Below the pieces are notes generated by a model that worked only from the letters and a program-made list of their open reading frames with translations, was not told the origin of the DNA and searched no databases. 64,000 nucleotides of DNA from positions 5,970,001-6,034,000 of the forward strand of contig NC_016935.1 of the NCBI RefSeq assembly GCF_000250655.1, in the 5' to 3' direction. Both the position numbers and the translations under genes were made by a program. Source of the stretch: Paenibacillus mucilaginosus 3016. Lineage in GTDB: Bacteria; Bacillota; Bacilli; Paenibacillales; NBRC-103111. Of this stretch, positions 15,389 through 24,512 are shown piece after piece; position 1 is the first letter of the stretch, and every line of letters starts with the position of its first letter.

Positions 15389-17635
15389 TTATCGTGTAAT
15401 GGTCAATACCGTCTCTCCCGCGAGCACATCGCCGTTCTTGAGACGTCCGCGGAAGACGGCCTTCACGCTGGACGTCGCGCCCTGCAGTGCCTGGATCAGC
15501 TGATTGCGGTCGAACTTCAGCATGAGGTCCTTCTTCCCGTCGGCGTCATAGTCGCCCACCAGCACAGGGGAGGCCAGCGGCTTCAGCGTGCGGCCGTAGA
15601 CGCTCAGCGTCACGGAGGCGGGATCGATGTTCTTCGCCCCGTGATCCGGCAGTTCCAGATAAGCGGTGGCGCTGGTCGCCGTCGTGGAGCTCTTCAGGTT
15701 GATCGGATTCGGCTGCAGATCCACGCTCGCATGGTGGACCGCATACAGGGACGGAGCCGGCGGAGTCGTCATCCCGTCGCCCAGGAAGAAGCCCGTGTGC
15801 GGCGGCTGATTGTAGCCGACATTCTGCCACGCCACGCCGAGGCGGTACACCGGATCGTGCATCAGCGTCGGCAGCCGGCGGTCCGTCACCGCGGTGGTCG
15901 TGTAGATCCGCAGCTCCGAGGAATCGGTGGAGCGCCAGACCGCCTCTTCCCGCCAGTCGCCGAGCAGGTCGGCCTGCAGGTTCGGCGTCGCCTTCGTGCC
16001 GTTGTTCGAGGCGATCTCCGGCGAGGTGAACAGATTGCGGGTCGCCCCGGCGGTGTAGTCCCACTTGTCGATGCGGTTCTGGTCGAGCAGCTCGCGCAGC
16101 GGGTCGCCGTCCCACCAGATGCCAAAGTTCGTGGACGACGGCGTCACGGCTCCGATCTGGGCCCCCTGGCTGCTGAAGAGCTTCCCGCTCGCCCAGACTT
16201 CCTCTCCCGGATGCGCCGGATCGATGTCGGCAGACATGCCTCGGCCCGTATCCTTGCCGGTATACACGCCCCAGATCATCTGCCCGGTCCGGGCATCACG
16301 ATATTCGATCCCGGCGGCCGCATTCTTGTCCTCATGCACCTGGAACACTTCCAGACCCGGGCGGGTCGGATCGAGGTCCCCAAGGTGCATGGCGTCGCCA
16401 TGGCCGAGGCCTGTCGTGTAGAGGCCCTGGCCGTTATCATCGATCGCCGCCGCCCCGTAGGTGATCTCGTCGCGGCCGTCGCCGTCCACGTCGGCCACGC
16501 TCAGGTTGTGGTTGCCCTGTCCCCGGTAGCCTTCGCTGCCGGGGTTGTTGCTGTCGAACGTCCACACCTTGCTCAGCTTGCCGTCCCGGAAGTTGTAGGC
16601 AGCCAGGACGGCACGGGTGTAGTAACCGCGCGCCATCACCAGGCTAGGATGCTCTCCGTCCAGATAGGCGACCGCCGCCAGGAACCGGTCGACCCGGTTG
16701 CCGTAGCTGTCACCCCAGTCGCTCACATTGCCCCGGGGAGGATCGTACGGCACCGTATCGAGCACCTTCCCTGTCTTCCCGTCGAAGATCGACAGGAACT
16801 CCGGCCCGGAGAGAACCCGGCCTGCAGCGTCGCGGTAGTCCGCCGAAGCGTCGCCAATGACCTGACCCGTGCCGTCCACGGTGCCGTCCGCCGTCTTGAA
16901 CGCCACTTCGGCCCGGCCGTCGCCGTCAAAATCGTACACCAGGAACTGCGTATAGTGGGCACCGGCGCGGATATTGCGGCCGAGCGAGATCCGCCACAGA
17001 AGGGTGCCGTCCTGCTTGTAGGCGTCGATGAACACTTCGCCGGTGATCCCGTTCTGCGAGTTGTCCTTGGAGTTGCTCGGGTCCCACTTCACGATCAGTT
17101 CGTATTCCCCGTCGCCGTCCAGATCGCCCGCGCTCGCATCATTGGCGCTGTAGGTGAAGGGGGTGCCGTCCGGGTTCACGCCGTCCGCCGGCTTCTTCAG
17201 CGGCACGCTGAGGTAGTTCTTCCCCCAGACGCCCGCGGGCTTGGGCGGCTCCTGCTCCACGCCGGATACCACCGCGCGGACCGTATACTTCGACGCTGCC
17301 GTACCGTCCGGGTCCAGGAAGTTCGTTGCCGCCGTGATCGGCTCGCCGTTCAGCTTCACGCCGTCGCGGTACAGATGGAACGCCGTACCGCTCTTGTCCG
17401 TGCCTAGCAGGCGCCAGGACACGAAGATACCGCCTTCGGTCTGCACGGCCACCACGCCTCGGCCGAGGTACTCCGCCTGGCGCTTCTGGACGACGGTGGA
17501 CGAGCTGCTGCCGGAATCGACCGTGGGATCGGCTGCGGATACAGGAGAAGCGGCTGCAGGAACAAGCAGGGCGAGGGACAGAACCGAGCTGAGAAGACGC
17601 TGACGCTGACGGCGGGAGATCGAACGCAATTTCAC
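15389..17635 (-). CDS. Secreted rhamnogalacturonan lyase, PL11 family (YesW/YesX-like)
   Basis: Extracellular enzyme that cleaves rhamnogalacturonan I by beta-elimination. The 748 residues begin at a GTG with AAGGAGG upstream. A long signal peptide ends near SPVSAAD. The PL11 beta-propeller follows, with RQAEYLGRGVVAVQTEGG at its start and repeated calcium-binding DxDGDG loops (GDLDGDGEYEL, YDFDGDGRAEV, ADVDGDGRDEI) plus the TGLGHGDAMHLGDLDP block. The last 110 residues form an extra module with another acidic loop (GDYDADGKKD). Whether cleavage is endo or exo cannot be decided. It is the last gene of the pectin cluster, 79 bases after yetA. Confidence 0.92.
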   Translation of the reverse strand: MKLRSISRRQRQRLLSSVLSLALLVPAAASPVSAADPTVDSGSSSSTVVQKRQAEYLGRGVVAVQTEGGIFVSWRLLGTDKSGTAFHLYRDGVKLNGEPITAATNFLDPDGTAASKYTVRAVVSGVEQEPPKPAGVWGKNYLSVPLKKPADGVNPDGTPFTYSANDASAGDLDGDGEYELIVKWDPSNSKDNSQNGITGEVFIDAYKQDGTLLWRISLGRNIRAGAHYTQFLVYDFDGDGRAEVAFKTADGTVDGTGQVIGDASADYRDAAGRVLSGPEFLSIFDGKTGKVLDTVPYDPPRGNVSDWGDSYGNRVDRFLAAVAYLDGEHPSLVMARGYYTRAVLAAYNFRDGKLSKVWTFDSNNPGSEGYRGQGNHNLSVADVDGDGRDEITYGAAAIDDNGQGLYTTGLGHGDAMHLGDLDPTRPGLEVFQVHEDKNAAAGIEYRDARTGQMIWGVYTGKDTGRGMSADIDPAHPGEEVWASGKLFSSQGAQIGAVTPSSTNFGIWWDGDPLRELLDQNRIDKWDYTAGATRNLFTSPEIASNNGTKATPNLQADLLGDWREEAVWRSTDSSELRIYTTTAVTDRRLPTLMHDPVYRLGVAWQNVGYNQPPHTGFFLGDGMTTPPAPSLYAVHHASVDLQPNPINLKSSTTATSATAYLELPDHGAKNIDPASVTLSVYGRTLKPLASPVLVGDYDADGKKDLMLKFDRNQLIQALQGATSSVKAVFRGRLKNGDVLAGETVLTITR

Positions 17636-17714
17636 AGGAATATTCCTCCTTGGATTTGGGGTGGGATGTAAAATGCAGGCAGCGGCGGGCCGTTGTCCTG
17701 CCGCTGCCTTGAAT

Positions 17715-20411
17715 TCACGAAGACGATGTGACGGTCTCACCTCCCCGGCCGGCTGTTCCGGCTTCTCCGCTCCCCAGCCAGCGGCCGATGAGCTCCAGGC
17801 ACACAATCGTATTGAGCGACCACTGGGAGACGGAGTTCGTCGAGACGTCCGGAATCTCCCGGAGCGGCCGCACGAACGCCAGGCGGTCCACCTCATCCGT
17901 GCGGGCGATGCGCTGCATCAGCTTGTCGCCGAACAGGATGTCCCAGGTCCGGCGGGCGAGCGCTTCGTCGCCGTAGCGGGCGGCGGCATAGGCCATCATC
18001 ACCGTGAAGAACACGGGATGATCCCAGCCCTGCTTGCCGATCGCGCCGCCCGTACGGGCCGCTTTCTCCTCGGGCGTCAGCGGGTAGAACGCCCCGAACT
18101 CCGCCAGCATCTCGCGCCACTGGTCGTCGCCGAGCAGCTCCGCGAGCTCGAACCACACCTGCGGCGCGCCCATGCAGATCATGAGGTGGCGGCCCCAGTT
18201 GTCATCGCTCATGTGGAGCAGCTCCCCGGTCTTCGGGTCATAGCCGAAGGTCGGGCCGGTGAGCAGCCGGTGCGGCATCCCCTTCATCGCCTCCCAGCCG
18301 ACGAGCAGCTTGTCGCGGTAGGCCGTATCCTCGAAGCGCTCCCAGCGCGTCATCCAGTTCGAGCAGAACGCCGACCAGTCCGGACCGACGCGCGTATGGG
18401 TCGGGAACTCGTCCTTCGGGAAGTAGTAGCGCATCGGATCGAGCGTGACGGTCGTGTAATCCGCGTCGACGACCTCTTCCATGATGTCGCCGGTCCGCTC
18501 GTCCCCTGTCAGGTAGTAGAAATAGCGGTGCAGCCCGGCCATTGAGATTCTCGCTTCCTTGCAGCCGCAGCCCCAGTGAACGACGTTGTGGCGGGAGCCG
18601 AGACCCGCGTACTCGCCGAAGTGGTACGTGTCCACCTCGCTCGTGTGGCGCGTCATCGCCTCGGCCAGGCGGAACACATCCTCCCGGCCCGTGCGCAGGA
18701 ACGTCAGCCACAGCCACATGTTCGGCACGAGCTCCGTGTTCTGCCACGCGCAGCCGCCGATATCATAGCGCCACGTGTGGCGGACCGGATCGTAGCTGTG
18801 CATGACATCGCCGAAGTCCCAGAACCCGTACCACCGCCGCTGCTCGATCTCCGCCTTGTAGAACTCGATGGCGGCGTCAAGCAGGTCCTCGAGCTCCGCC
18901 TGCAGCGGGGTGTCCCGGGACGGCAGGCTCCAGACGCCGAAGGCGCCTGTGTCATGATAGCGCTGCGGCTCGCAGACCAGCTGCGCAGGCCGCTCGAGCG
19001 AGCCGGCCATGGCGTCCAGCTCCTCGTGCGACGGCGTACGTTCCAGGCACCAGAAGGTGAGCTCATTCGTGTTCGCCACCCCGTACGGCGTGCTGCGCAG
19101 CTCGTGAAAGCCCTCGTAGGACGACTCCAGATGCGTCGTCGTGTCGTAGTGGCGCAGGTCCATCGCCGGTGCATCCGGCGACCAGAACCAGGCCGTTGCT
19201 TCCGCCGCCTCTCCGGAGAGGCCGGAGAGCTCGAGCGAGGCCGGGTGCTTGCGCCAGAAGTGCCGCAGCCCGAGAGCCAGGCCTCCCGCTTCACTGCCGG
19301 CGTAGGCGACGCCGCGGGACCGCGAGCCGGTGACGGCCTTCAGCCAGGAGCAGGCCGGACCGGTCCGCTTCGACACCGTGTACGAGTCCGCACTGTGCTG
19401 CACGAGCTTGAAGTGATCCCAGACGGCGGAATCGTCAAGCAGCGTGAGGAACCGCGCATCCTCCTGCGGGTCGAACGCGACGTTCTCCCCCGCCGTCTGG
19501 CTGCGGTACAGCTCCTGGTATTTCCCCTGTGTGCGGATCGTCATGAGCGTCTTCGGCGATTCGGCGAAGACGCCCGTGTCCCCCGTGAACCGCACGTGGC
19601 GGTTATACAGCGGCCCTTCGAGCGGCAGGGTGAAGCTCAGGCCGATGCCTTTGACCCCATCCTTGCCCGGATCGCCGTCGTAGACGAAAGTATGCACGGC
19701 CCGAACGGACTCCTGCCCCGCGTAGAAGTACAGCCGCACGGTGAACGGCAGCCACTCTCTCGGGCTGCGGCCTCCGAGCAGGGCATGGCGGCCTTCGAAC
19801 TTCACGACGGCCCGGACGGGTCCCCGCTGTTCGACGGTCACCCGGTGCAGCCGGCTCCGCAGCGCCTGCGTCCGGGTCACCCGGGCGCCTTCGGTGACGC
19901 TCTCTTCTTCCCGGTACCCGACCAGCCGGGCTCCGGTGCAGAGGGTGCGCTCTCCGCGCACGATGGAACGGACCAGCGCTTCTCCTTCGGTCCCGAGCGT
20001 GTAGACGGCCCGCCCCGTATCCACGACGATCCGCCCGGCGTGCTCCTGCACCGATACGCCCTCTACCGGCGCTTCGCTTTCGCCTTTGGACAGCGTGTAC
20101 GAAGCTTCAGCGCCTTCTCCAAGAGAGACCGCGTGGGCGGTCCACTTCACGCTGCCGTCCGGGTAGTAGGCCGTCGGCCAGCTCTGCACAGGAAGGGGCA
20201 TGCCCGAGGCCGAGACCAGCCGCAGCGGTTCCTCCCTCTTCAGCTCGCCGGCCTTCCAGGGCACGCCCCAGGTCACGGCCGCCGGCCCAAGCGGCGCTTC
20301 TCCCAGCCAAGCGGCCGTAACGCCATTCTCCTGCACAGCCTTCTCCGGATGACCGATTCCCTCAACCGGTATGTTCGTTCTGACATCCTTCTCCTGCGCT
20401 TCCCTGCTCAT
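17715..20411 (-). CDS. yetA: YetA-like exo-rhamnogalacturonan lyase family protein (PL26-like)
   Basis: 898-residue protein without a signal peptide, so probably cytoplasmic. It matches the B. subtilis YetA type. The N-terminal half is beta-rich (TWGVPWKAGELKREEPLRLV, YYPDGSVKWTAHAVSL). The C-terminal half looks like an alpha-toroid (WYGFWDFGDVMHSYDP, HTSEVDTYHFGEYAG, MRYYFPKDEFPTHTRVGPDW). B. subtilis has yetA directly after lplABCD, and here it follows the lplA-type gene. Proposed role: breakdown of imported rhamnogalacturonan oligosaccharides. The family is fairly sure; the exact reaction is inferred. Confidence 0.85.
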   Translation of the reverse strand: MSREAQEKDVRTNIPVEGIGHPEKAVQENGVTAAWLGEAPLGPAAVTWGVPWKAGELKREEPLRLVSASGMPLPVQSWPTAYYPDGSVKWTAHAVSLGEGAEASYTLSKGESEAPVEGVSVQEHAGRIVVDTGRAVYTLGTEGEALVRSIVRGERTLCTGARLVGYREEESVTEGARVTRTQALRSRLHRVTVEQRGPVRAVVKFEGRHALLGGRSPREWLPFTVRLYFYAGQESVRAVHTFVYDGDPGKDGVKGIGLSFTLPLEGPLYNRHVRFTGDTGVFAESPKTLMTIRTQGKYQELYRSQTAGENVAFDPQEDARFLTLLDDSAVWDHFKLVQHSADSYTVSKRTGPACSWLKAVTGSRSRGVAYAGSEAGGLALGLRHFWRKHPASLELSGLSGEAAEATAWFWSPDAPAMDLRHYDTTTHLESSYEGFHELRSTPYGVANTNELTFWCLERTPSHEELDAMAGSLERPAQLVCEPQRYHDTGAFGVWSLPSRDTPLQAELEDLLDAAIEFYKAEIEQRRWYGFWDFGDVMHSYDPVRHTWRYDIGGCAWQNTELVPNMWLWLTFLRTGREDVFRLAEAMTRHTSEVDTYHFGEYAGLGSRHNVVHWGCGCKEARISMAGLHRYFYYLTGDERTGDIMEEVVDADYTTVTLDPMRYYFPKDEFPTHTRVGPDWSAFCSNWMTRWERFEDTAYRDKLLVGWEAMKGMPHRLLTGPTFGYDPKTGELLHMSDDNWGRHLMICMGAPQVWFELAELLGDDQWREMLAEFGAFYPLTPEEKAARTGGAIGKQGWDHPVFFTVMMAYAAARYGDEALARRTWDILFGDKLMQRIARTDEVDRLAFVRPLREIPDVSTNSVSQWSLNTIVCLELIGRWLGSGEAGTAGRGGETVTSSS

Positions 20412-20764
20412 GTGCTGTTCCTCCTCTGCCGGGCCTTCTCACAGTCCATCATAACAAGGCCTCTTGGGTATCACTGCGGATGATCCTGCAGTTCCTGTCT
20501 TCCCTTCCGTCCGCGAACCTGCGCAAGCTTACGGATCTCTGCTGCCTCCGCCAGAGAATGGCCCCGGCTGCATTCGCTTCCGTTTGCCCCTCTCGGACTT
20601 CCGTTTGCTTCCGATTCTTTCCACTTGCTTCCTTTTTATCACCATACCACTGAATTCTGTCAAATTCCATTTTTCTTATATGTTTAGTCGAATTAAATGC
20701 CGGATCAGTCCCGGCAGGACAGGGAAGCCTGCAGCACGCGCCGCAGACCCCCTTCCTCTCCTGC
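20412..20764. other. 353-bp leader/intergenic region between lplA-type gene and yetA
   Basis: No gene seen. It contains a good promoter for yetA (20635-20663) and, between that promoter and yetA, a purine-rich sense-strand tract. Within the tract the 11-base element GCAAACGGAAG occurs twice (20577-20587 and 20598-20608), exactly 21 bp apart, with degenerate further copies of GGAAGCAA. Near the lplA end there are small GC-rich hairpins without T-runs. Confidence 0.6.
20635..20663 (-). promoter_or_regulatory. Promoter for yetA
   Basis: A perfect TTGACA (20658-20663) and GATAAA (20635-20640) are 17 bp apart on the minus strand. This gives yetA its own promoter with a leader of about 220 bases, in addition to any read-through from lplA. 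Confidence 0.65.
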
Positions 20765-22330
20765 TTACTTCTTCATTTTGGCGTACAGCTCGTTGATTTC
20801 CTTGACGTACTCATCCCCGCCGCTCTTGCGCCACAGTTCGACGGCCGCCTTGAAGCCCGCTTCGTCGATCTGGCCGACGATGAACTTCGTCCGCGCGTCG
20901 CTGATCATCGTATCGAGCTGCGGCCCCTTCTGGGAGTACACGTTCGATACCAGCGGCTCAGCCGGGTTCGGTACGATATGCTGCTCGGCTTCCTTCTGCA
21001 CCTTCGTGATCTTCTGCCGCAGCGGCGTCTGTACGACCTTCAGCGTACGGTCCTCCGGCAGGAAGGTCAGCATCTGGTTCAGGCCTTCCACTTCCCCTTC
21101 CAGCTTGGCTGGATCCTTGACCGGCTCAATGCCGCCTTCGACCTTCTTGTAGTGCATGCCTTCGATGCCGTTGCCCGCCAGAATCTGCGCTTTCTCATCG
21201 TTCAGCTTATCGAGGAAGGTCAGCGCCTTCTTCAGGTCTTCCTCCGTCTTCGCGCCCGTCTTCGAGATCGCAATGACGCCCGAATAGCCGGAGGTCGGCA
21301 GGTTCTTCTTGCCCTTCGGCCCTTCCACGGTGTCCACAATATCCATGAACTGCTTGCTCTTGTCATCCTTGCCCGCTTTCTCCAGCGCCGCATGGATTTT
21401 GTCCTCCAGCCGTCCCGCGTTGTCCGTCACATCGACGATCACGCCGGCCTGCCCGTTCACCACGGGATCATTCCACTTCCCGGTATCCATGACCGCGAAG
21501 TCGGCGTTGATCAGCTTCTCGTCATAGAGCTTCTTGAAGAATTTCAGGGAATCCATATATTCCGGGAACAGGTGCGCCGGCAGCAGCTGGCCGCTCGCAT
21601 CCGGGCCCCACTTGTTCGGCACGCCGAACCAGGTCTGCATGATCTCGAACGGCCCCGTGAACTTGGAGATAACCATACCGTACGTGTCGTTCTTGCCGTT
21701 CTTGTCCGGGTCCTTGGTTGCAAAGGCTTTCAAGATATTGTAAAAATCGTCGATCGTCTTCGGCTCCTGCAGCCCTACGTTCTCCAGCCAGTCCTTGCGG
21801 TACATGATGCCGTTGCGCGCGAGGGCGCGGGTCCGGTAAATCCCGTAATTTTTGCCGTCGATGGAGGAGTTGTTCAGTACGATCGGATTGGCCTTACTGA
21901 GATTCGGATAGTCCTTAAGGTACGGCCCGAGCTCCCAGAAGGCGCCGGTGCGTGCCGCATTGATGAACGAAGGCGACTTCGAATCGATGACCATGATCGT
22001 CGGCAGCTTGCCGGAGGCGAGCGTGATGTTCAGCTTCTCCGGATAGGAATTGTTCGGCACCCACTCCAGGTGCATCTCCGCATTCAGGTACTTGTTGAGC
22101 TCCTGTACGACCGGCGAGTTGTCCTTCGGGAACGTGGTTTTGAACGTCGGCAGCATGATGTTGAGCTTGTACGGCCCGCTGCCCGAGCCGGAGGCAGCCC
22201 CGCCTGCGGCCCCCGAAGCGGGAGCAGCCTCCTTGCCGCCGGACGAACACGCTGCGAGTGTTGACAGAGACAGGACGGTAACGAGGAACGAGGCGGTCCA
22301 TTTGCGCCAGGCTTTGGATGGTGTTTTCAT
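20765..22330 (-). CDS. lplA: LplA-type extracellular solute-binding lipoprotein
   Basis: 521-residue binding protein of an ABC sugar importer. The signal peptide ends in a lipobox (LSTLAACSSG). The length and motifs (TTFPKDNSPVVQELNKYLN, GIYRTRALARNGIMYRKDWL, YSGVIAISKTGAKTEEDL) are typical of LplA/YtcQ-like proteins, which are longer than ordinary sugar-binding proteins. It is third in the order permease-permease-binding protein. Substrate is inferred to be a rhamnogalacturonan oligosaccharide from the neighbours. Confidence 0.9.
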   Translation of the reverse strand: MKTPSKAWRKWTASFLVTVLSLSTLAACSSGGKEAAPASGAAGGAASGSGSGPYKLNIMLPTFKTTFPKDNSPVVQELNKYLNAEMHLEWVPNNSYPEKLNITLASGKLPTIMVIDSKSPSFINAARTGAFWELGPYLKDYPNLSKANPIVLNNSSIDGKNYGIYRTRALARNGIMYRKDWLENVGLQEPKTIDDFYNILKAFATKDPDKNGKNDTYGMVISKFTGPFEIMQTWFGVPNKWGPDASGQLLPAHLFPEYMDSLKFFKKLYDEKLINADFAVMDTGKWNDPVVNGQAGVIVDVTDNAGRLEDKIHAALEKAGKDDKSKQFMDIVDTVEGPKGKKNLPTSGYSGVIAISKTGAKTEEDLKKALTFLDKLNDEKAQILAGNGIEGMHYKKVEGGIEPVKDPAKLEGEVEGLNQMLTFLPEDRTLKVVQTPLRQKITKVQKEAEQHIVPNPAEPLVSNVYSQKGPQLDTMISDARTKFIVGQIDEAGFKAAVELWRKSGGDEYVKEINELYAKMKK

Positions 22331-22368
22331 GTGAGATTCTCCCCTTCGGATTGTGATGGAATTCTTTT

Positions 22369-23250
22369 TTATTTAATGGAACCGATCAGCACGCCCTTGG
22401 CAAAATGCTTCTGCAGGAACGGATAGACGCACAGAATCGGGAGGGTCGCAATAACGATAACAGCCATTTTGATCGTCTGCTCCGGCGGTTGGACGAAGTT
22501 CGGATCGAGCATTCCCGAGTCACCGATGGACGACTGGGAGAGCATGACGATCTGCCGCAGCATCACCTGCATCGGCCACTTCTCCGGGTCATTGATGTAG
22601 AGCAGCGCCTGGAAGAAGCTGTTCCAGTGGCCCACCGCATAGAACAGGGCGAAGGTCGCGAGCACCGGCTTCGAGAGCGGGAGCACGATGCGCCAGAGCA
22701 CGCCGATTTCAGTGCAGCCGTCGATCCGGGCCGACTCCTCCAGTCCCGGGGGAAGCTGCTCGAAGAAGTTTTTGATGACAATGAGGTTGAATGCCGAGAT
22801 GGCGCCCGGCAGTGTCAGCGCCCAGAACGAATCGAGCATGCCGAGGCTCTTGATGACCAGGTACGTCGGAATCATCCCTCCGCCGAACAGCATCGAGAAG
22901 ACGATGAGGTTGAGCACGGTGCTGCGGCCCATCAGCGAACGCTTCGCGAGCGGGTATGCCATGGTTACGGTGAAGAAGAGGTTGACGAGCGTCCCCGACA
23001 CCGTAATGAAGACCGACACCCCGAGGGATTGGAACAGCGTATCCGACGAGAAAATGTACTGGTACCCTGCCATGGAGAAGGTACTTGGAATCAGGAAGAA
23101 TGCCCTCTGCGTCAGCTCCGCATCCGATGCGAACGAGCCGGCGATCACATACAGGAACGGAATGACGGTCACCAGCGCGAATACGCCGAGGAACGTGTAA
23201 TTGAAGATATCGAAGACCGTGCCGCCCAGCGTGCGGTACTGCTTGCCCAT
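22369..23250 (-). CDS. lplC: Carbohydrate ABC transporter permease (LplC/YtcP-like)
   Basis: 293-residue permease with six helices. The N-terminus FDIFNYTFLGVFALVTVIPFLYVIAGSF is typical of the LplC/YtcP branch. The EAA loop is LEESARIDGCTEIGVLWRIVLPLSKP, which contacts the shared ATPase. No ATPase is encoded here, so a housekeeping MsmX-type ATPase elsewhere is presumably used. It lies between the LplB-type permease and the binding protein in one operon. Confidence 0.92.
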   Translation of the reverse strand: MGKQYRTLGGTVFDIFNYTFLGVFALVTVIPFLYVIAGSFASDAELTQRAFFLIPSTFSMAGYQYIFSSDTLFQSLGVSVFITVSGTLVNLFFTVTMAYPLAKRSLMGRSTVLNLIVFSMLFGGGMIPTYLVIKSLGMLDSFWALTLPGAISAFNLIVIKNFFEQLPPGLEESARIDGCTEIGVLWRIVLPLSKPVLATFALFYAVGHWNSFFQALLYINDPEKWPMQVMLRQIVMLSQSSIGDSGMLDPNFVQPPEQTIKMAVIVIATLPILCVYPFLQKHFAKGVLIGSIK

Positions 23251-23299
23251 AACGATGCGCCTCCTTTTTCTGCAAAGAATAGTCGAGTTCTCCGTGCCC

Positions 23300-24259
23300 C
23301 TAGTAGATCCCCGATTGGCCGAAGCGTTTCGCCAGATAGTTCGAGGAGAGAACGAGCGTGACGCCGATGACGGATTTGAACAGCCCCACCGCCGTACTGT
23401 AAGAGAACGCGCCCTGCGTGATCCCCATCATATAAACATAGGTGTCGAACACGTCCGCCACATCGCGGTTCAGCGCATTGCTCATGAGATATATCTGCTC
23501 GAACCCGTTGTCGAGAACGTCGCCGAGGCGCAGGATGAGCAGGATGACGATCGTGCTCTGGATCGAAGGCAGCGTAATGTGCCACAGCTGGCGCCAGCGG
23601 CTTGCCCCGTCCACGATAGCCGCCTCGTACTGTTCCGCGTCCACGCCGGCCAGTGCGGCCAGGAAGATGATCGTGCCCCAGCCGCATTCCTTCCAGATCG
23701 TCTGGAGGATGATCATCGGGCGGAACCAGTCGGGACTCGACAGGAAGTCGATCTTCTGGCCCGTGAATTTCTCGAGGAGCAGGTTGATGATGCCCCCTTC
23801 GGTGGTCAGGAAGACGTAGGTGATACTGGCCACGATCACAAGCGACATGAAGTGCGGCACATAGACCAGCGTCTGGATCGCCCTCTTGTAGACGGAGACC
23901 CGCACTTCATTGAGCAGCAGCGCCAGCACGATCGGCGCCGGGAAGAAGAAGATCAGGTTGTACAGCGACAGGAGCAGCGTGTTGCGCATGAGCCGGCCGA
24001 AGTCCGGATTCGCGAAGAACTGCCGGAAGTGCTCGAACCCGACCCACTCGCTCTCCCAGAAGCCGAGGAACGGCTGGTAGTTTTTGAAGGCCAGCAGCAC
24101 GCCCCACATCGGCACGTACTTGAATATGAGAAAATACAGCAGTCCGGGCAGCAGCAGCACGTAAAGCCATTTGTCCCTCTGCAGCCGCCGGAGGACGGAT
24201 CCGTCCGCGGACACCTTTGTTACCGCTTTCGCTTTCTTTTGAACGCCGGTATGCTCCAT
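23300..24259 (-). CDS. lplB: Carbohydrate ABC transporter permease (LplB-like)
   Basis: 319-residue permease partner of LplC. Typical segments are WLYVLLLPGLLYFLIFKYVP, the GFEHFRQFF loop and the EAA loop YEAAIVDGASRWRQLWHITLP. The chosen ATG (24259) has AAAGGAG nine bases upstream. An in-frame ATG at 24424 has an even stronger site (AAAAAAGGAGGG) and would add 55 residues with no helix. It could be the true start of this ORF or a translated leader. The gene begins the lplBCA transport operon. Confidence 0.9.
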   Translation of the reverse strand: MEHTGVQKKAKAVTKVSADGSVLRRLQRDKWLYVLLLPGLLYFLIFKYVPMWGVLLAFKNYQPFLGFWESEWVGFEHFRQFFANPDFGRLMRNTLLLSLYNLIFFFPAPIVLALLLNEVRVSVYKRAIQTLVYVPHFMSLVIVASITYVFLTTEGGIINLLLEKFTGQKIDFLSSPDWFRPMIILQTIWKECGWGTIIFLAALAGVDAEQYEAAIVDGASRWRQLWHITLPSIQSTIVILLILRLGDVLDNGFEQIYLMSNALNRDVADVFDTYVYMMGITQGAFSYSTAVGLFKSVIGVTLVLSSNYLAKRFGQSGIY

Positions 24260-24512
24260 GGTCTCACTCTCCTTTGGGTTGGGTATGCGTTTGCAATGGG
24301 CCTCCGTGCCGTGTGCCGGAACCTGGAACCCGTTTGTTTGTGGATTGATGTCATTTTCCGCGAAAGGCGCGCTGCACCGCAATGAGAGATTTTTGACCGG
24401 GCTTGATTTCGGGCGTTCTTCCATCCGTTCCCTCCTTTTTTCACTATTTTGGCGGGTAGGATTATCTTGTGGCAGCCTCCCAAACCGCAGAAGGACGGGC
24501 TTCACGCCCGCA

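Noticed and set aside
24301-24330. cre site upstream of lplB (TGCAAACGCATACC)
   Set aside because: Three mismatches at fixed consensus positions; too weak to list as a feature.
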